Positions 53,445-62,543 of a DNA stretch of 64,000 nucleotides are shown here, one piece after another. Within the stretch, counting starts at the first letter, position 1. Every line of letters begins with the position of its first letter. This DNA comes from Pseudomonas fluorescens Q2-87. Its GTDB lineage: Bacteria; Pseudomonadota; Gammaproteobacteria; Pseudomonadales; Pseudomonadaceae. The stretch spans positions 1,678,556 through 1,742,555 of the forward strand of contig NZ_CM001558.1 of assembly GCF_000281895.1 (NCBI RefSeq). The letters run 5' to 3'. A program made the translations under genes and the position numbers. The notes under the pieces were generated by a model. That model was not told the DNA's origin. It saw only the letters and a program-made list of their open reading frames with translations, and searched no databases.

Positions 53445-54971
53445 TTAAACGGGCACCCACCTGTGCGGCAACAGCTCGGTAATCTCACTCGCCCGCTGCG
53501 TCGGCAGGCGTGTAAGAACATCCTTCAAATACGCATACGGATCATGCCCGTTGAGCCGCGCCGACTGGATCAAACTCATGATCGCTGCGGCACGTTTACC
53601 ACTGCGTAACGAGCCCGCGAACAGCCAGTTCGAGCGACCAAGAGCCCACGGCCGAATTTGATTCTCGCACCAGTTATTATCGATGGGTACAGCACCGTCA
53701 TCGAGATAACGCGTTAGCGCTATCCAGCGTTTGAGGCTGTAATCCAATGCCTTGGCGATGGCCGATCCCTCAGGCACAAGCTGCCTCTGGGCGATCATCC
53801 AGGTATGAAGTGCGTCGATAATAGGCGCTGCTTTTTCCTGCCGTATTCGCTGTCGGACACCCGGTTCCAGCTCGCGGACTTCTCGTTCTACTTCGTACAA
53901 GGCCCCGATGTAGTGCAGCGCTTTTTCGGCGATCTGGCTTTTGTTGGTCGCGTGCAAGTCGAAGAACTTGCGGCGTGCATGGGCCATGCAGCCGATCTCC
54001 GTGACGCCCAGTTCAAAGCCTGCCTTGTAGCCAGCGAAGTCGTCGCAGACTAGCTTGCCGTTCCAGTGGCCAAGGAAGGCTCGGGCATGTTCGCCAGCAC
54101 GGCTCGGACTGAAGTCATAAACGACTGCTGCCAGATCGCAGAACTGGCTGGTGGCATAGGCCCAGACATAAGCGCGGTGAGTTTTCTTAGCGCCAGGCAT
54201 CAGCATTTGTACCGGCGTCTCGTCGGCGTGGACGACGCCGTGCGTCAGCACGGCTTCGCGCAGCGCATCAACCAGCGGCTGTAATTGCACGCCGCAGTTG
54301 CCCACCCATTGCGCCAAGGTCGAGCGAGCAATAGGCAGTCCGGCGCGGCCGAAGATTTTCTCCTGCCGATACAGCGGCAGATGGTCGGCAAACTTGGCCA
54401 CCATGACGTGGGCCAGCAGGCCCGCCGTCGGGATGCCTTTGTCGATGACGTGCGCCGGTACCGGCGCCTGGATCAGTGTTTCGCACTGCTCGCAGGCCCA
54501 TTTTCCACGGATATGGCGCTCGACCGTGAAAACGCCCGGTGTGTAGTCGAGCTTTTCGCTGGCATCTTCGCCGATACGCTTGAGGGCGCAGCCGCATTGG
54601 CAGTGGCTGTTTTCCGGTTCGTGATGGATCAGAGTGCGAGGGAACTGCGGTGGCAGCGCAGCGCGCTTGGGCTGCTGGCGCATTTTGGCTTCGACAGACA
54701 CGGGTTGCAGTGCTTCAAGCTCAGCTTCGATGGCGGCGATATCGGTGTCGATCAAGTCGTCGAGCAAGCTGGCTTGATCCGGACTTAGCTGCTCGCTGCG
54801 CTTGGCAAACTTGAAGCGTTTGAGCAGCGCGATCTCGTGGGCCAGCTTCTCGTTGACCGACTTGTGATGAGTAATTTGCTTGTCCATCGTCTCGACGCGC
54901 TGGATCAACTGCGCCGCCAAGGCTCGCAGTTCTTCAGGGTTTAATTGATCGAGATTCGGATGCGAAGTCAT
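53445..54971 (-). CDS. tnpC: IS66 transposase TnpC
   Basis: A 508-residue IS66 transposase. The N-terminal coiled coil and zinc-finger region (HCQCGCALKRIGEDASEKLD; KWACEQCETLIQAP) is followed by the DDE catalytic core (VVHADETPVQM; LVCDDFAGYKAG; NNWCENQIRPWALGRSNWLF). Full length, no visible damage. Confidence 0.95.
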   Translation of the reverse strand: MTSHPNLDQLNPEELRALAAQLIQRVETMDKQITHHKSVNEKLAHEIALLKRFKFAKRSEQLSPDQASLLDDLIDTDIAAIEAELEALQPVSVEAKMRQQPKRAALPPQFPRTLIHHEPENSHCQCGCALKRIGEDASEKLDYTPGVFTVERHIRGKWACEQCETLIQAPVPAHVIDKGIPTAGLLAHVMVAKFADHLPLYRQEKIFGRAGLPIARSTLAQWVGNCGVQLQPLVDALREAVLTHGVVHADETPVQMLMPGAKKTHRAYVWAYATSQFCDLAAVVYDFSPSRAGEHARAFLGHWNGKLVCDDFAGYKAGFELGVTEIGCMAHARRKFFDLHATNKSQIAEKALHYIGALYEVEREVRELEPGVRQRIRQEKAAPIIDALHTWMIAQRQLVPEGSAIAKALDYSLKRWIALTRYLDDGAVPIDNNWCENQIRPWALGRSNWLFAGSLRSGKRAAAIMSLIQSARLNGHDPYAYLKDVLTRLPTQRASEITELLPHRWVPV

Positions 54972-55052
54972 ACCGCCGATTTTGCCAGAGAGGGCACATG
55001 GCTGCGACAGACTGATGGGCCAATTGCGCTGGCAAGCGCGCCATGGCAGGTC

Positions 55053-55388
55053 TTAAAGCATCGAGATGATTCCGCCTGCACCGACGCGCTGCCAAGGTAA
55101 ACCGAGCACCAGGGCCTGAAGTTGCTCGGCATCCAACTCAACTTCTGAGCCGTGTCGCACACCCGGCCAGAAGAAGCGTCCTTGATTCAAACGCCGGGCG
55201 GCAAGCCAAATCCCCACGCCGTCATGCACCAGCACTTTCATGCGATTGGCGCGGCGGTTGGCGAACAGATAGGCACAGTGCGGCTTCGCCGCACCGAACA
55301 CCGCGACAACTCGCGCCAGCGCGGTTTCAGTGCCGGCGCGCATGTCCATGGGCTCGGTGGCGAGCCAGATGGAGTCGACGCGGATCAT
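55053..55388 (-). CDS. tnpB: IS66 accessory protein TnpB
   Basis: A 111-residue IS66 Orf2. It has IWLATEPMDMRAGTETALAR and AYLFANRRANRMKVLVHDG, the family core. It starts in a four-base overlap (ATGA) with tnpA. Confidence 0.94.
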   Translation of the reverse strand: MIRVDSIWLATEPMDMRAGTETALARVVAVFGAAKPHCAYLFANRRANRMKVLVHDGVGIWLAARRLNQGRFFWPGVRHGSEVELDAEQLQALVLGLPWQRVGAGGIISML

Positions 55389-55711
55389 CGAAGCAGGTCT
55401 CGTAGGAAAGCGGAACACGACGCTGCATTTTCTGTCGGCCAACTCACCACAACTACGCCTTTTGAATGAGGCACTTCGATCCTAATCGTGGCAGAAAGGA
55501 CTTGATGCACCGCTGGCGCTGCCTTGACCGGGATGAAGGCGGTTTGCAGCGCCAGAGTTTTCTGCGCATGCACCCGAATCCATTTATGGACTAGATTGGC
55601 GTTGAGGTTGTGGGTCAAAGCGACATTGGCAATCGAGGTGTCAGGCTGCGCACATTCGGCAATGACTTGGGCCTTGAAGGATTTGGAATAGGAACGACGT
55701 TCTTGTGGCAT
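55385..55711 (-). CDS. tnpA: IS66 accessory protein TnpA
   Basis: A 108-residue IS66 Orf1. The N-terminal helix-turn-helix (YSKSFKAQVIAECAQPDTSI, LTHNLNANLVHKWIRVHA) is followed by the variable tail. First gene of the transposase operon. Confidence 0.92.
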   Translation of the reverse strand: MPQERRSYSKSFKAQVIAECAQPDTSIANVALTHNLNANLVHKWIRVHAQKTLALQTAFIPVKAAPAVHQVLSATIRIEVPHSKGVVVVSWPTENAASCSAFLRDLLR

Positions 55712-55737
55712 GGGCGTCCGCTTAAAAAGGCTAAAAA

Positions 55738-55784
55738 ATGGTGTCCACTTAAATTTAGGTGGACACCATCGCCTTAAGCGATGG
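55738..55784. repeat. Paired hairpins inside the IS66 end, upstream of tnpA
   Basis: ATGGTGTCCAC and GTGGACACCAT form an 11-base stem. A second stem CCATCGC and GCGATGG overlaps its end. Both lie between the right terminus and tnpA and could limit read-in expression from host promoters. Confidence 0.6.
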
Positions 55785-55811
55785 CATCAGGAAGATGTGT
55801 TGCCCAGACGG

Positions 55812-56162
55812 TTACGGTGCTCCGTAAGGTACGCCAATCTCGACCCGATCAGCCTTTACCCAGCCTGTATAGTCGTCGCCGCTCTTGGCGATGAAGTTCA
55901 CCTCCAGCCATGATTCGTCTTCAAGGCTGGAGTAAACGGTGAGGGAATCGCCGGGAACTACGAAAATCTTTTTATTGGCACAGGCTTCATCCGGCGCTTC
56001 GTGAAAATGCAGGCGTCCGGTGCCAATGACCTTGCCTTGTACCGACGGGTGAAACTCAGGCACCGTTCCGGAGATTTTTTCCGCCAGGGCCGAACAGTTA
56101 ACAGCGGCCTGGCTCAGGCTGCTGAAAAGGCACAGGCACAACACGCTTGAACGCAGATACAT
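55812..56162 (-). CDS. Exported SH3-like domain protein, C-terminus replaced by IS66 junction
   Basis: A 116-residue protein. The signal peptide is CLCLFSSLSQAAV. The mature part is a bacterial SH3-like module (FVVPGDSLTVYSSLEDESWL, EVNFIAKSGDDYTGWVKADR, VEIGVPYGAP). The final TAA is formed by the IS66 terminus. The domain itself is complete, so function may be retained. Confidence 0.75.
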   Translation of the reverse strand: MYLRSSVLCLCLFSSLSQAAVNCSALAEKISGTVPEFHPSVQGKVIGTGRLHFHEAPDEACANKKIFVVPGDSLTVYSSLEDESWLEVNFIAKSGDDYTGWVKADRVEIGVPYGAP

Positions 56163-56291
56163 CTTGGCGAATTCCGTTTGGAGTGGAGGCGTAGGATAGT
56201 TAAGTCGGAAACGATTGGAAAAGTGACATATCCAGAGAAAAAGAAGACAGCATTACTTTTCACGATCAGCTGTTTTTGCCGGACGAAGCAA

Positions 56292-56480
56292 TCATTCATG
56301 TTCCGCTGCCAACATCGACCTGAACTGAGCAATGATTTCCGAAGATAACCCGGCACCTTCGAACACTGCGCAGGCAACTGTCGCTCCACTTGATCGCCTG
56401 GCCTGGAGGAAATCGCAAATATCAGGCGCTTCTGCATGTTCCCAGACCATTCCACCAATGGCGACGACCATGTACGGCAT
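56292..56480 (-). CDS. Small hypothetical protein
   Basis: About 62 residues, MPYMVVAIGGMVWEHAEAPD then ICDFLQARRSSGATVACAVF. It has a mixed helix/strand composition and looks codon-like, but the ribosome site is weak. No family recognised. It lies 33 bases after the hydrolase stop, on the same strand. Confidence 0.45.
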   Translation of the reverse strand: MPYMVVAIGGMVWEHAEAPDICDFLQARRSSGATVACAVFEGAGLSSEIIAQFRSMLAAEHE

Positions 56481-56513
56481 TTTCGTTAAGCCGCAGCGAG
56501 TCAGTACCACCCG

Positions 56514-57569
56514 TTACAAACTGTCTTTTTTGTCTGCAGGGGATTGCGCCAGAAACTCCGCTATCAGCAATGCAACTTGCTGCTGAATCAGCCCGCGAGC
56601 ACGACCGCCATCACCGTCCTGACAAATGATGCCATCGCCCGGCACCTCCTCTTCGAGCATGCCCTGCGCACCAGGTTTGCACATCGACATGAAGCTGAAA
56701 TGGCTTGCGTCGTTGATCTCGATGTAACGGCTCAACGCCGAGGGCAGGCGCTTGGCCAGGTTCGCAGATTCCAACTCAGCGGGGAGCTCTCGTGACGGCA
56801 CACCGGCAGCGATCACCAGGGCGGGGATAGGCAGCGCGGCCAAGCTTTTATCGGTCATGCCCCGTGAAAGGCCGAGGTCCAATGTCACCACCGCAGTAAC
56901 GCGTTTATCGCGCCAATCGGCGGCCAGTTCGGCCTTTGATTCAGCGGTGCTGGCGGGGTTCATCTGTTCGTAAACGGTGCAGCTGGCTAGCTGCGGGTGG
57001 GTTTTACAGTCTTGGGCGAAGCGCTCCGGGTCGAAGCGAGCACCGGCGATCTCCAGGGCAGTCCAGCCGCCGAGTGAATGGCCCACGGCTGCAATTCGGC
57101 CATTGGCGACCCGGCCAAATTTTTCAGGTTGGGTCGTGACTGCATCGATGGCTCGGCGCAGGTCAACGGGCCGCTGCCATAACTGCGCCGCTGCTTGGGA
57201 GCTGCGGTCATGGGTGGTACTGCCTGGGTGGTTGATGGCGGCGACGATGTAACCCTTCTGGGCCAACGAACTGGCCAGCCAGATCTGGTTGCTCCAGTTG
57301 CCCCTGTAGCCGTGGGAGAGCACCACCAATGGATGTTCGCCGGCAGTGGGCGGCGCGTTACGCACGGCAGCGGCGCCGACAAACACCACGTTATCGGCGA
57401 TCAGTTGCGGGGATTCGGTCGTTGCGCTGGGGTACCAAACGACCATCTCCAGTGCGCGGCCATTGTTTGGATCCGGCAGTGTGGAGGATTGGAAACCGAT
57501 AGGGTTTGCGTCAGCGAATGCGGTGGTCGTCAGGCAAGCCAACAACAGGGCGCCGAAAGCTGTTTTCAA
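56514..57569 (-). CDS. Exported alpha/beta hydrolase (dienelactone hydrolase/PAF-AH-like)
   Basis: About 351 residues. A signal peptide (KTAFGALLLACLTTTAFA) is followed by an alpha/beta hydrolase with HPLVVLSHGYRGNWSNQIWL, the nucleophile in AAVGHSLGGWTALEIAGARF and a His in ASHFSFM. I chose a TTG start with AAGGAAG eight bases upstream; an upstream in-frame start would bury the signal. Periplasmic esterase of unknown substrate. Confidence 0.83.
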   Translation of the reverse strand: MKTAFGALLLACLTTTAFADANPIGFQSSTLPDPNNGRALEMVVWYPSATTESPQLIADNVVFVGAAAVRNAPPTAGEHPLVVLSHGYRGNWSNQIWLASSLAQKGYIVAAINHPGSTTHDRSSQAAAQLWQRPVDLRRAIDAVTTQPEKFGRVANGRIAAVGHSLGGWTALEIAGARFDPERFAQDCKTHPQLASCTVYEQMNPASTAESKAELAADWRDKRVTAVVTLDLGLSRGMTDKSLAALPIPALVIAAGVPSRELPAELESANLAKRLPSALSRYIEINDASHFSFMSMCKPGAQGMLEEEVPGDGIICQDGDGGRARGLIQQQVALLIAEFLAQSPADKKDSL

Positions 57570-57669
57570 TGTCGTTTCTTCCTTGATTAGACGAATGGGG
57601 CTGTCGATAAGCACGGGCATTAAAACTCAGATTCGAACCGTTGCGCACAACTTTCATCGATCAAAGATC

Positions 57670-58221
57670 CTAGCCTGCGAAAGCAAACTCCGGGGGGGCG
57701 AATCGGTCGCTGGTGTCCATACGAATATTGCGCAGCGCCACGGTTTCCAGGTGTGACGCATAGAGCGACTCGGAGAAATAACTGATCAGAATGGAGCGAC
57801 GGCGTGCGCCGATCACGTTCAGGCTGCCCGCGTGCACCAGATCGACATCGAACACCAGAATGTCACCGGCAGAGCCTGAAAGCTGTACGGCGCTTGATTC
57901 GTCATGGAAGTCGAAGGGGGCGTCCGGCTCAGGTCGATGGCTGCCGGGGACGATCCGTGTCGCGCCGTTCTCGGGGCCGTAATCGTCGAAAAAAGCCAGG
58001 GCAGTTGCGATGTCGCCTGGTCGTTGGGCCGACAGATCGCGGTGCAGTTGTTGTTGGCCGCCATTGGCAAGGGGCTCGCGGCCTTCCACATGGGAGAGGA
58101 AGAACCGTTCGCCGATCAACTCACCTGCCACCGTCAGTACTGGGTAGACGAAATACAGTTACCGGATTGCCATCCAGAAGCTGTCGGCCTGCAATGTCGC
58201 GGAAGGTGTTACCTCAAGCAT
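57670..58221 (-). pseudogene. Phytanoyl-CoA dioxygenase (PhyH) family pseudogene
   Basis: A long frame contains GERFFLSHVEGREPLANGGQ, LHRDLSAQRPGDIATALAFF, RIVPGSHRPEP and DILVFDVDLVHAG, the iron- and 2-oxoglutarate-binding motifs of PhyH. Upstream, in the same frame, MLEVTPSATLQADSFWMAIR is cut by TAA (58159-58161) before LYFVYPVLTVAGELIG. Family members are about 250-300 residues, so the N-terminus is also short. Probably non-functional unless a later GTG is used. Confidence 0.7.
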
Positions 58222-58245
58222 TTCGTACTTCCGGCATGTAGAAGG

Positions 58246-58986
58246 CTAAAGGTCGAGAGGCTTTACCCTGTGTGTTTTATACATTTTCTGGACTTCTGGG
58301 TTGTCCAAGCTTTCGTACGTGATGTCTTCTTTGTCCAGCCCATCTAGGCCTCTGATGCCACTGATGGTTTCCGGCCACTCGTCACGGCTGGATATGGCTA
58401 CTCTGAATGGTTTCAGGTAGTTGTCAAGATGCCCTTGGCCAGGCTCTCGGATCTCATCGCTGAGCGCTCGTAGGTAATCGTCTTTGTTTGTTTTTGACCA
58501 ATCGATAGCGAACTTGGCTCGATAACAGAGCTCTATGAAGACTAATAGAATCGTACGTCCATTGCCGTCAAGAAAGGGGTGCGCGAAAGCCAGTTGACCC
58601 ATCACCTCACCAGGATGCTCTCTGAAGTGTTTCTTATCGGCCGCCAGTTGAAGTGCATAATCGACAGACCTCTTGATGAGTTCCGGGCGCTCGAAAGCTG
58701 TGCTGCGGGGGTCGTTATGGAATCCTTTGAAGACGGCCAGGTGAGGTACTAGCTCGTTTCGATCTTTCCCCGCCCAAGGATAAAAGCCAGAAAATAAAAT
58801 CTTGTGAACTTTGAGCACCGTCTGGAAGGTAATGGGTCTCCTTTTCGCTAGATAAGCAAGAGCATCTTCGATACTTGCCTCGAAGGAAAGATGCTCAGAT
58901 TCTTTTACCTCAATAGGATCTTTCAGTCGTAATGAATTTTGAAGATACCCTGCGGTTTCGAAATCACCGAACGGATCAAAACTCAT
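58246..58986 (-). CDS. fic: Fic/DOC-family protein (AMPylase-like toxin)
   Basis: A 246-residue Fic protein. The core motif is HPFLDGNGRT at residues 136-145, giving the catalytic His and phosphate-binding loop; the usual final Arg of the motif is absent. The N-terminal part has SIEDALAYLAKRRPITFQTV and FYPWAGKDRNELV. Fic enzymes transfer AMP or another NMP to a protein target. G+C is lower than in the surroundings. Its start overlaps the small upstream gene by four bases. Confidence 0.9.
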   Translation of the reverse strand: MSFDPFGDFETAGYLQNSLRLKDPIEVKESEHLSFEASIEDALAYLAKRRPITFQTVLKVHKILFSGFYPWAGKDRNELVPHLAVFKGFHNDPRSTAFERPELIKRSVDYALQLAADKKHFREHPGEVMGQLAFAHPFLDGNGRTILLVFIELCYRAKFAIDWSKTNKDDYLRALSDEIREPGQGHLDNYLKPFRVAISSRDEWPETISGIRGLDGLDKEDITYESLDNPEVQKMYKTHRVKPLDL

Positions 58987-59243
58987 GCGCTACGTTTCTT
59001 GGCGCGTCTTTTCTCCTGAAGGTACTCGCCTTGGAGTGTCAGGATCTGTGATTTACTCAGGACGCCCTTTCTCTTGAGATTGACGAGCAACTGTTCGATG
59101 CCATCCAGCTCGACGACATCCCCAGCCAGACGAGTGATGGTCGCAGCCATACGGCTCATACCGTCAAGTTCAGCAGTGATATTGTGGGCTTTTGCAAGCT
59201 TTCGGACCTGAGTCGCAACGCTAGCAGTACCTGTTTGGGTCAT
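58983..59243 (-). CDS. Small protein coupled to fic, candidate antitoxin
   Basis: An 86-residue helical basic protein (SVATQVRKLAKAHNITAELD, LSKSQILTLQGEYLQEKRRA). It overlaps fic by four bases, the order expected for a Fic antitoxin. The known inhibitory motif (S/T)xxxE(G/N) is matched only loosely, by TLQGEY. AGAGGAC precedes the ATG. No named antitoxin family is recognised. Confidence 0.7.
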   Translation of the reverse strand: MTQTGTASVATQVRKLAKAHNITAELDGMSRMAATITRLAGDVVELDGIEQLLVNLKRKGVLSKSQILTLQGEYLQEKRRAKKRSA

Positions 59244-59421
59244 TGGAAAGTCCTCTACTTACGACCAAACCATAGCATGAGGCTGTTTTTCTGTCTCCAC
59301 GGGCTATGCACGGGCTATGGGTAAAACGACGTCCGTGGTGTGCTGTATAGATCAGTGGCCCTGGCGTTTCAAAATGTCGTGGTACCGTCGTAACTCTGTG
59401 TTCTTAAGATGCCGATGAGCC

Positions 59422-59526
59422 CGTCGCGAAGGAGCTTGCTCCCGCTTGACCGGGCTGGCGCTCCAGTGCGAAGCGCTCACAAAAGGGGCCGCTGCGCAGC
59501 CCAGCGGGAGCAAGCTCCCTCGCCAC
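59422..59526. repeat. Pseudomonas inverted intergenic repeat pair
   Basis: CGTCGCGAAGGAGCTTGCTC and its partner at the right enclose GCGAAGCGC and GCTGCGCAGC. It lies in the 565-base gap between the fic unit and the sensor kinase. An 11-base tandem repeat (CACGGGCTATG twice, 59298-59319) also lies in that gap. Confidence 0.8.
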
Positions 59527-59808
59527 AGATTGTCGGCTAGCAGGCTTATAGAGTGGAACCTGCCGGTGCCGCATCCAATCGTCGGGCAATTACATCACGT
59601 CACACCCATCACGCAGCGGGATGCAGCTCCCAATGATGTGTACGACATTTCTGTAGCCCAACCTCCCTTTTCTGCTTTTCGCCCCCATTTGCAGACGGGC
59701 GCATCCCACAATCCAATCGCGTATTCCCATCAAGCGCGGGATAATACGGCCTGGCTTGAGGTCACAAGCTTTTCCCCTGATTGTTTTGGCGGCAGAAGGA
59801 TCGATCGC

Positions 59809-61998
59809 ATGACAGACTGGCTCCAGAGCTACGGAGAAATGGCCGAGCGGGTCCGCCGCCATGACTGGAACGCTACCCCGCTCGGGCAGCCGAAAGAGTG
59901 GCCCGATGTGTTGAAAACCACCGTGGCGCTGAGCCTTGCTTCCCATTTTCCCCAGGCGATTGTGTGGGGGCCGGAGCTGACCACGTTGTACAACGATGCG
60001 TTTCTGCCAATCCTCGGCAATAAGCCCGAGGCGTTGGGCCGGCCGTTTAATGAGGTCTGGCAGGAGGCTTGGAGCGACATCGGTCCGATTGTGCAGGAAG
60101 CATTCAACGGGCAAGCAACCTACATCGAAAACTTTCCCCTGGTCATCGAACGTGGCGGCGGCCCGGAACAGGCTTATTTTACCTTCTGCTACAGCCCGAT
60201 TCGCGACCAGTTCGGCAAGGTCGTGGGCATGCTGGACACTGTCACCGAAACCACCTCGACGGTGTTCATGACCCAGCGCCTGGCAGTGCTCGATGCCATC
60301 GGCAATGCCGTGGCGACCGCTACCGACCCGTTGGCGATCATGGCGACCACCACGCGAATCCTGGCGGCACACCTGAACCTGTCCAACTGCGCCTATGCAG
60401 ACATGGATGAGGACGAGGATGGCTTCACGATTCGCGGCGATTGGGCCAGGGTCGGCTCCCCCAGTATCATCGGGCACTACCGGCTGGCCGATTTCGGTCG
60501 GCTGGCGGTGGCCAACCTGCGGGCCGGTAAACCGTTGGTGGTCAACGACAACCTCGCGGAGTTGGCGCCCGAGGAAGCCGCGACGTTCCAGGCGATTGGC
60601 ATCGCGGCGACAATTTGTGTCCCGCTGATCAAAAACGGGCGTTTGACCGCACTGATGGCGATCCACGACAAAACGCCGAGGGTCTGGTCATCCAATGATC
60701 TGGCGTTGTTGCTGGAAGTCACGGAGCGATCCTGGGCCCACATCGAGCGTACCCGGGCGGACGCGGCAGTCCGCGAAGGCCTGGCGGCCCTGGCCGAACT
60801 GAACGCGACGCTGGAGGAGCGGGTCGAGGAGCGCACCACACGGCTGAAGCAGACGGAAGCGGCGCTGCGCCAGTCGCAAAAGCTTGAAGCCATCGGTCAG
60901 CTCACTGGCGGCGTGGCCCATGACTTCAATAATCTGCTGACGATCATCCGCTCTTCGGTCGATTTTTTACGCATGCCCAATCTTTCCGACGAGCGCCGGC
61001 AGCGCTACATGACGGCGGTTTCCGAGACGGTGGAGCGCGCCGCCAAGCTGACCAGCCAGTTGTTGGCGTTTGCCCGGCGCCAGCCGCTGAAACCGGAAGT
61101 CTTCGAAGTGGGTAAGCAGGTGCAGAGCCTGGGGGACATGCTGCAAACCGTTACGGGAGCGCGGATCGAGGTGGTCGTCGAATTGTGCGGCCGACCTTGT
61201 TACATCCGCGCGGATTTGAGCCAGTTCGAAACGGCCCTGATCAACATGGCCCTGAATGCCCGTGATGCCATGAACGGACAGGGCACGTTATGGCTTCGGC
61301 TTCAGTGCGGTGATGGCCTGCCGCCGATTCGCGGTCATGCCGGGGCCCGGCAGGCCTTCGCCGCCATTGTGTTGGCGGACACCGGCACGGGTATCGATTC
61401 GCAGGTGCTGGAGCACATCTTCGAGCCTTTTTTCACCACCAAGGAAGTGGGCAAGGGCACGGGATTGGGGCTGTCCCAGGTTTTCGGTTTTGCCAAGCAG
61501 TCCGGCGGCAATGTCGATGTTTCGACCGTGGTGGGAGAGGGGACAGTGTTCACCTTGTACCTGCCGGAGGTCGAGGCTGAGGAAATCCATGAGCCGGGCA
61601 CCGAAGAAACCACGCACTTGGTGCTGGAAAAGGGCAAGCGGCGGGTGTTGGTCGTGGAGGACAATTTGGAGGTGGGACGTTTTGCCAACCAGATCCTCCA
61701 GGACCTGGGCTATGAAACGGCCTGGGCGACCAATGCCGAAGAGGCGCTGGAAATGGTCGGGCCGGATGCGATGGCCTTTGATGCGATATTTTCTGATGTC
61801 GTGATGCCGGGCATCAGCGGTATCGCCCTGGCCAGGGAGTTACGCCAGCGCCGGGCGGACCTGCCGGTGGTGCTGACGTCGGGCTACAGCGAAGAGCTGG
61901 CCCGCAATGGCCATGAAGGTTTTGAATTCTTGTCCAAACCTTATTCGGCTGATCAGGTTTCGCGGGTGTTGAGCCGGACGATATTGGGCTCTGATTGA
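59809..61998 (+). CDS. Hybrid sensor histidine kinase / response regulator
   Basis: A 729-residue soluble hybrid kinase. Residues 1-145 are PAS-like (PQAIVWGPELTTLYNDAFLP), about 155-315 GAF-like (LAVLDAIGNAVATATDPLAI), then a coiled coil. The HisKA phospho-site is at His371 (GGVAHDFNNLLTIIRSSVDF). The ATPase has NMALNARDAM, DTGTGID and GKGTGLGLSQV, and the C-terminal receiver has phospho-Asp663 (FSDVVMPGISGIALA). No membrane segment. The start at 59809 has AAGGA upstream; the longer frame crosses the repeat element and is unlikely. Confidence 0.92.
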   Translation: MTDWLQSYGEMAERVRRHDWNATPLGQPKEWPDVLKTTVALSLASHFPQAIVWGPELTTLYNDAFLPILGNKPEALGRPFNEVWQEAWSDIGPIVQEAFNGQATYIENFPLVIERGGGPEQAYFTFCYSPIRDQFGKVVGMLDTVTETTSTVFMTQRLAVLDAIGNAVATATDPLAIMATTTRILAAHLNLSNCAYADMDEDEDGFTIRGDWARVGSPSIIGHYRLADFGRLAVANLRAGKPLVVNDNLAELAPEEAATFQAIGIAATICVPLIKNGRLTALMAIHDKTPRVWSSNDLALLLEVTERSWAHIERTRADAAVREGLAALAELNATLEERVEERTTRLKQTEAALRQSQKLEAIGQLTGGVAHDFNNLLTIIRSSVDFLRMPNLSDERRQRYMTAVSETVERAAKLTSQLLAFARRQPLKPEVFEVGKQVQSLGDMLQTVTGARIEVVVELCGRPCYIRADLSQFETALINMALNARDAMNGQGTLWLRLQCGDGLPPIRGHAGARQAFAAIVLADTGTGIDSQVLEHIFEPFFTTKEVGKGTGLGLSQVFGFAKQSGGNVDVSTVVGEGTVFTLYLPEVEAEEIHEPGTEETTHLVLEKGKRRVLVVEDNLEVGRFANQILQDLGYETAWATNAEEALEMVGPDAMAFDAIFSDVVMPGISGIALARELRQRRADLPVVLTSGYSEELARNGHEGFEFLSKPYSADQVSRVLSRTILGSD

Positions 61999-62152
61999 GT
62001 GTTTCCTTTCTGAAACAGTGGCTTCCATTCGTCGGGCTGGGGTCTGTTGAACGGGCAGTCTGTTGATGACCGGCTAGTCTCAGTTCGTGAAGGCCGATAT
62101 TTCCAGGCAATCGGTTGTTGCCGGTATGGGCCTCGGCGATAGGGGAATAGCG

Positions 62153-62338
62153 ATGGGAGCACCGTACAGCGAGGAAAACGGAGCCGCGTATCCGATCAAC
62201 GAAGGGTTGCAATGCGGTCAGTCGGCCTACCGGTCAGACTTTGGTGACGAGCCGATCAAGTCCATCAGGACGAAGGTACCCAAAGTGTCGCGCGGGGAAA
62301 AAGCCAAGTTTTTACCCCGGGTTCCGGTCCGCAAATAA
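62153..62338 (+). CDS. Small hypothetical protein
   Basis: About 61 residues (MGAPYSEENGAAYPINEGLQ start) with a basic tail (VPKVSRGEKAKFLPRVPVRK). GGGGAA lies before the ATG at 62153; GTG 62087 or ATG 62126 are alternatives. No family recognised. A terminator follows at once. Confidence 0.5.
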   Translation: MGAPYSEENGAAYPINEGLQCGQSAYRSDFGDEPIKSIRTKVPKVSRGEKAKFLPRVPVRK

Positions 62339-62358
62339 TGTGCAAGTACAGCAAGCGC

Positions 62359-62387
62359 AGCCCCGTCACTGAGCGGGGCTTTTTTTC
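62359..62387 (+). terminator. Intrinsic terminator
   Basis: AGCCCCGTCACTGAGCGGGG followed by CTTTTTTTC. Confidence 0.88.
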
Positions 62388-62514
62388 GACCGGATCCGGG
62401 CGGATACGCGGATGGATCGTAAATATTTTTCATCTTTTTTCAGACGGTGGTGTCTTTCACGTTTCTTTCACAAGCCGGCACGTAGTCTGAGCTCATCCGT
62501 TAGAAAGCAGTACC

Positions 62515-62543
62515 TGCCCGTTTCCCCAGCGGGCTTTTTTTTG
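62515..62543 (+). terminator. Second terminator-like hairpin
   Basis: GCCCG and CGGGC around TTTCCCCAG, then a run of eight T. No gene I can identify ends just before it, so a small RNA could end here. The region 62400-62500 has a T-rich stretch and a possible promoter. Confidence 0.65.

Larger units (their letters stand above)
53415..55815 (-). mobile_element. IS66-family insertion sequence, 2401 bp, with 8-bp target duplication
   Basis: Left end GTAAGCGTCCGCCCAACAC; right end (reverse complement) GTAACCGTCTGGGCAACAC. The terminal inverted repeats match at 18 of 23 bases. GGTGCTCC is duplicated at 53407-53414 and 55816-55823. It carries tnpA, tnpB and tnpC, all intact. The preserved target duplication means it arrived by simple transposition at this site. 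Confidence 0.93.

Noticed and set aside
59446-59808. N-terminal extension of the hybrid kinase
   Set aside because: It would translate an inverted repeat element; a good ribosome site precedes the ATG at 59809.
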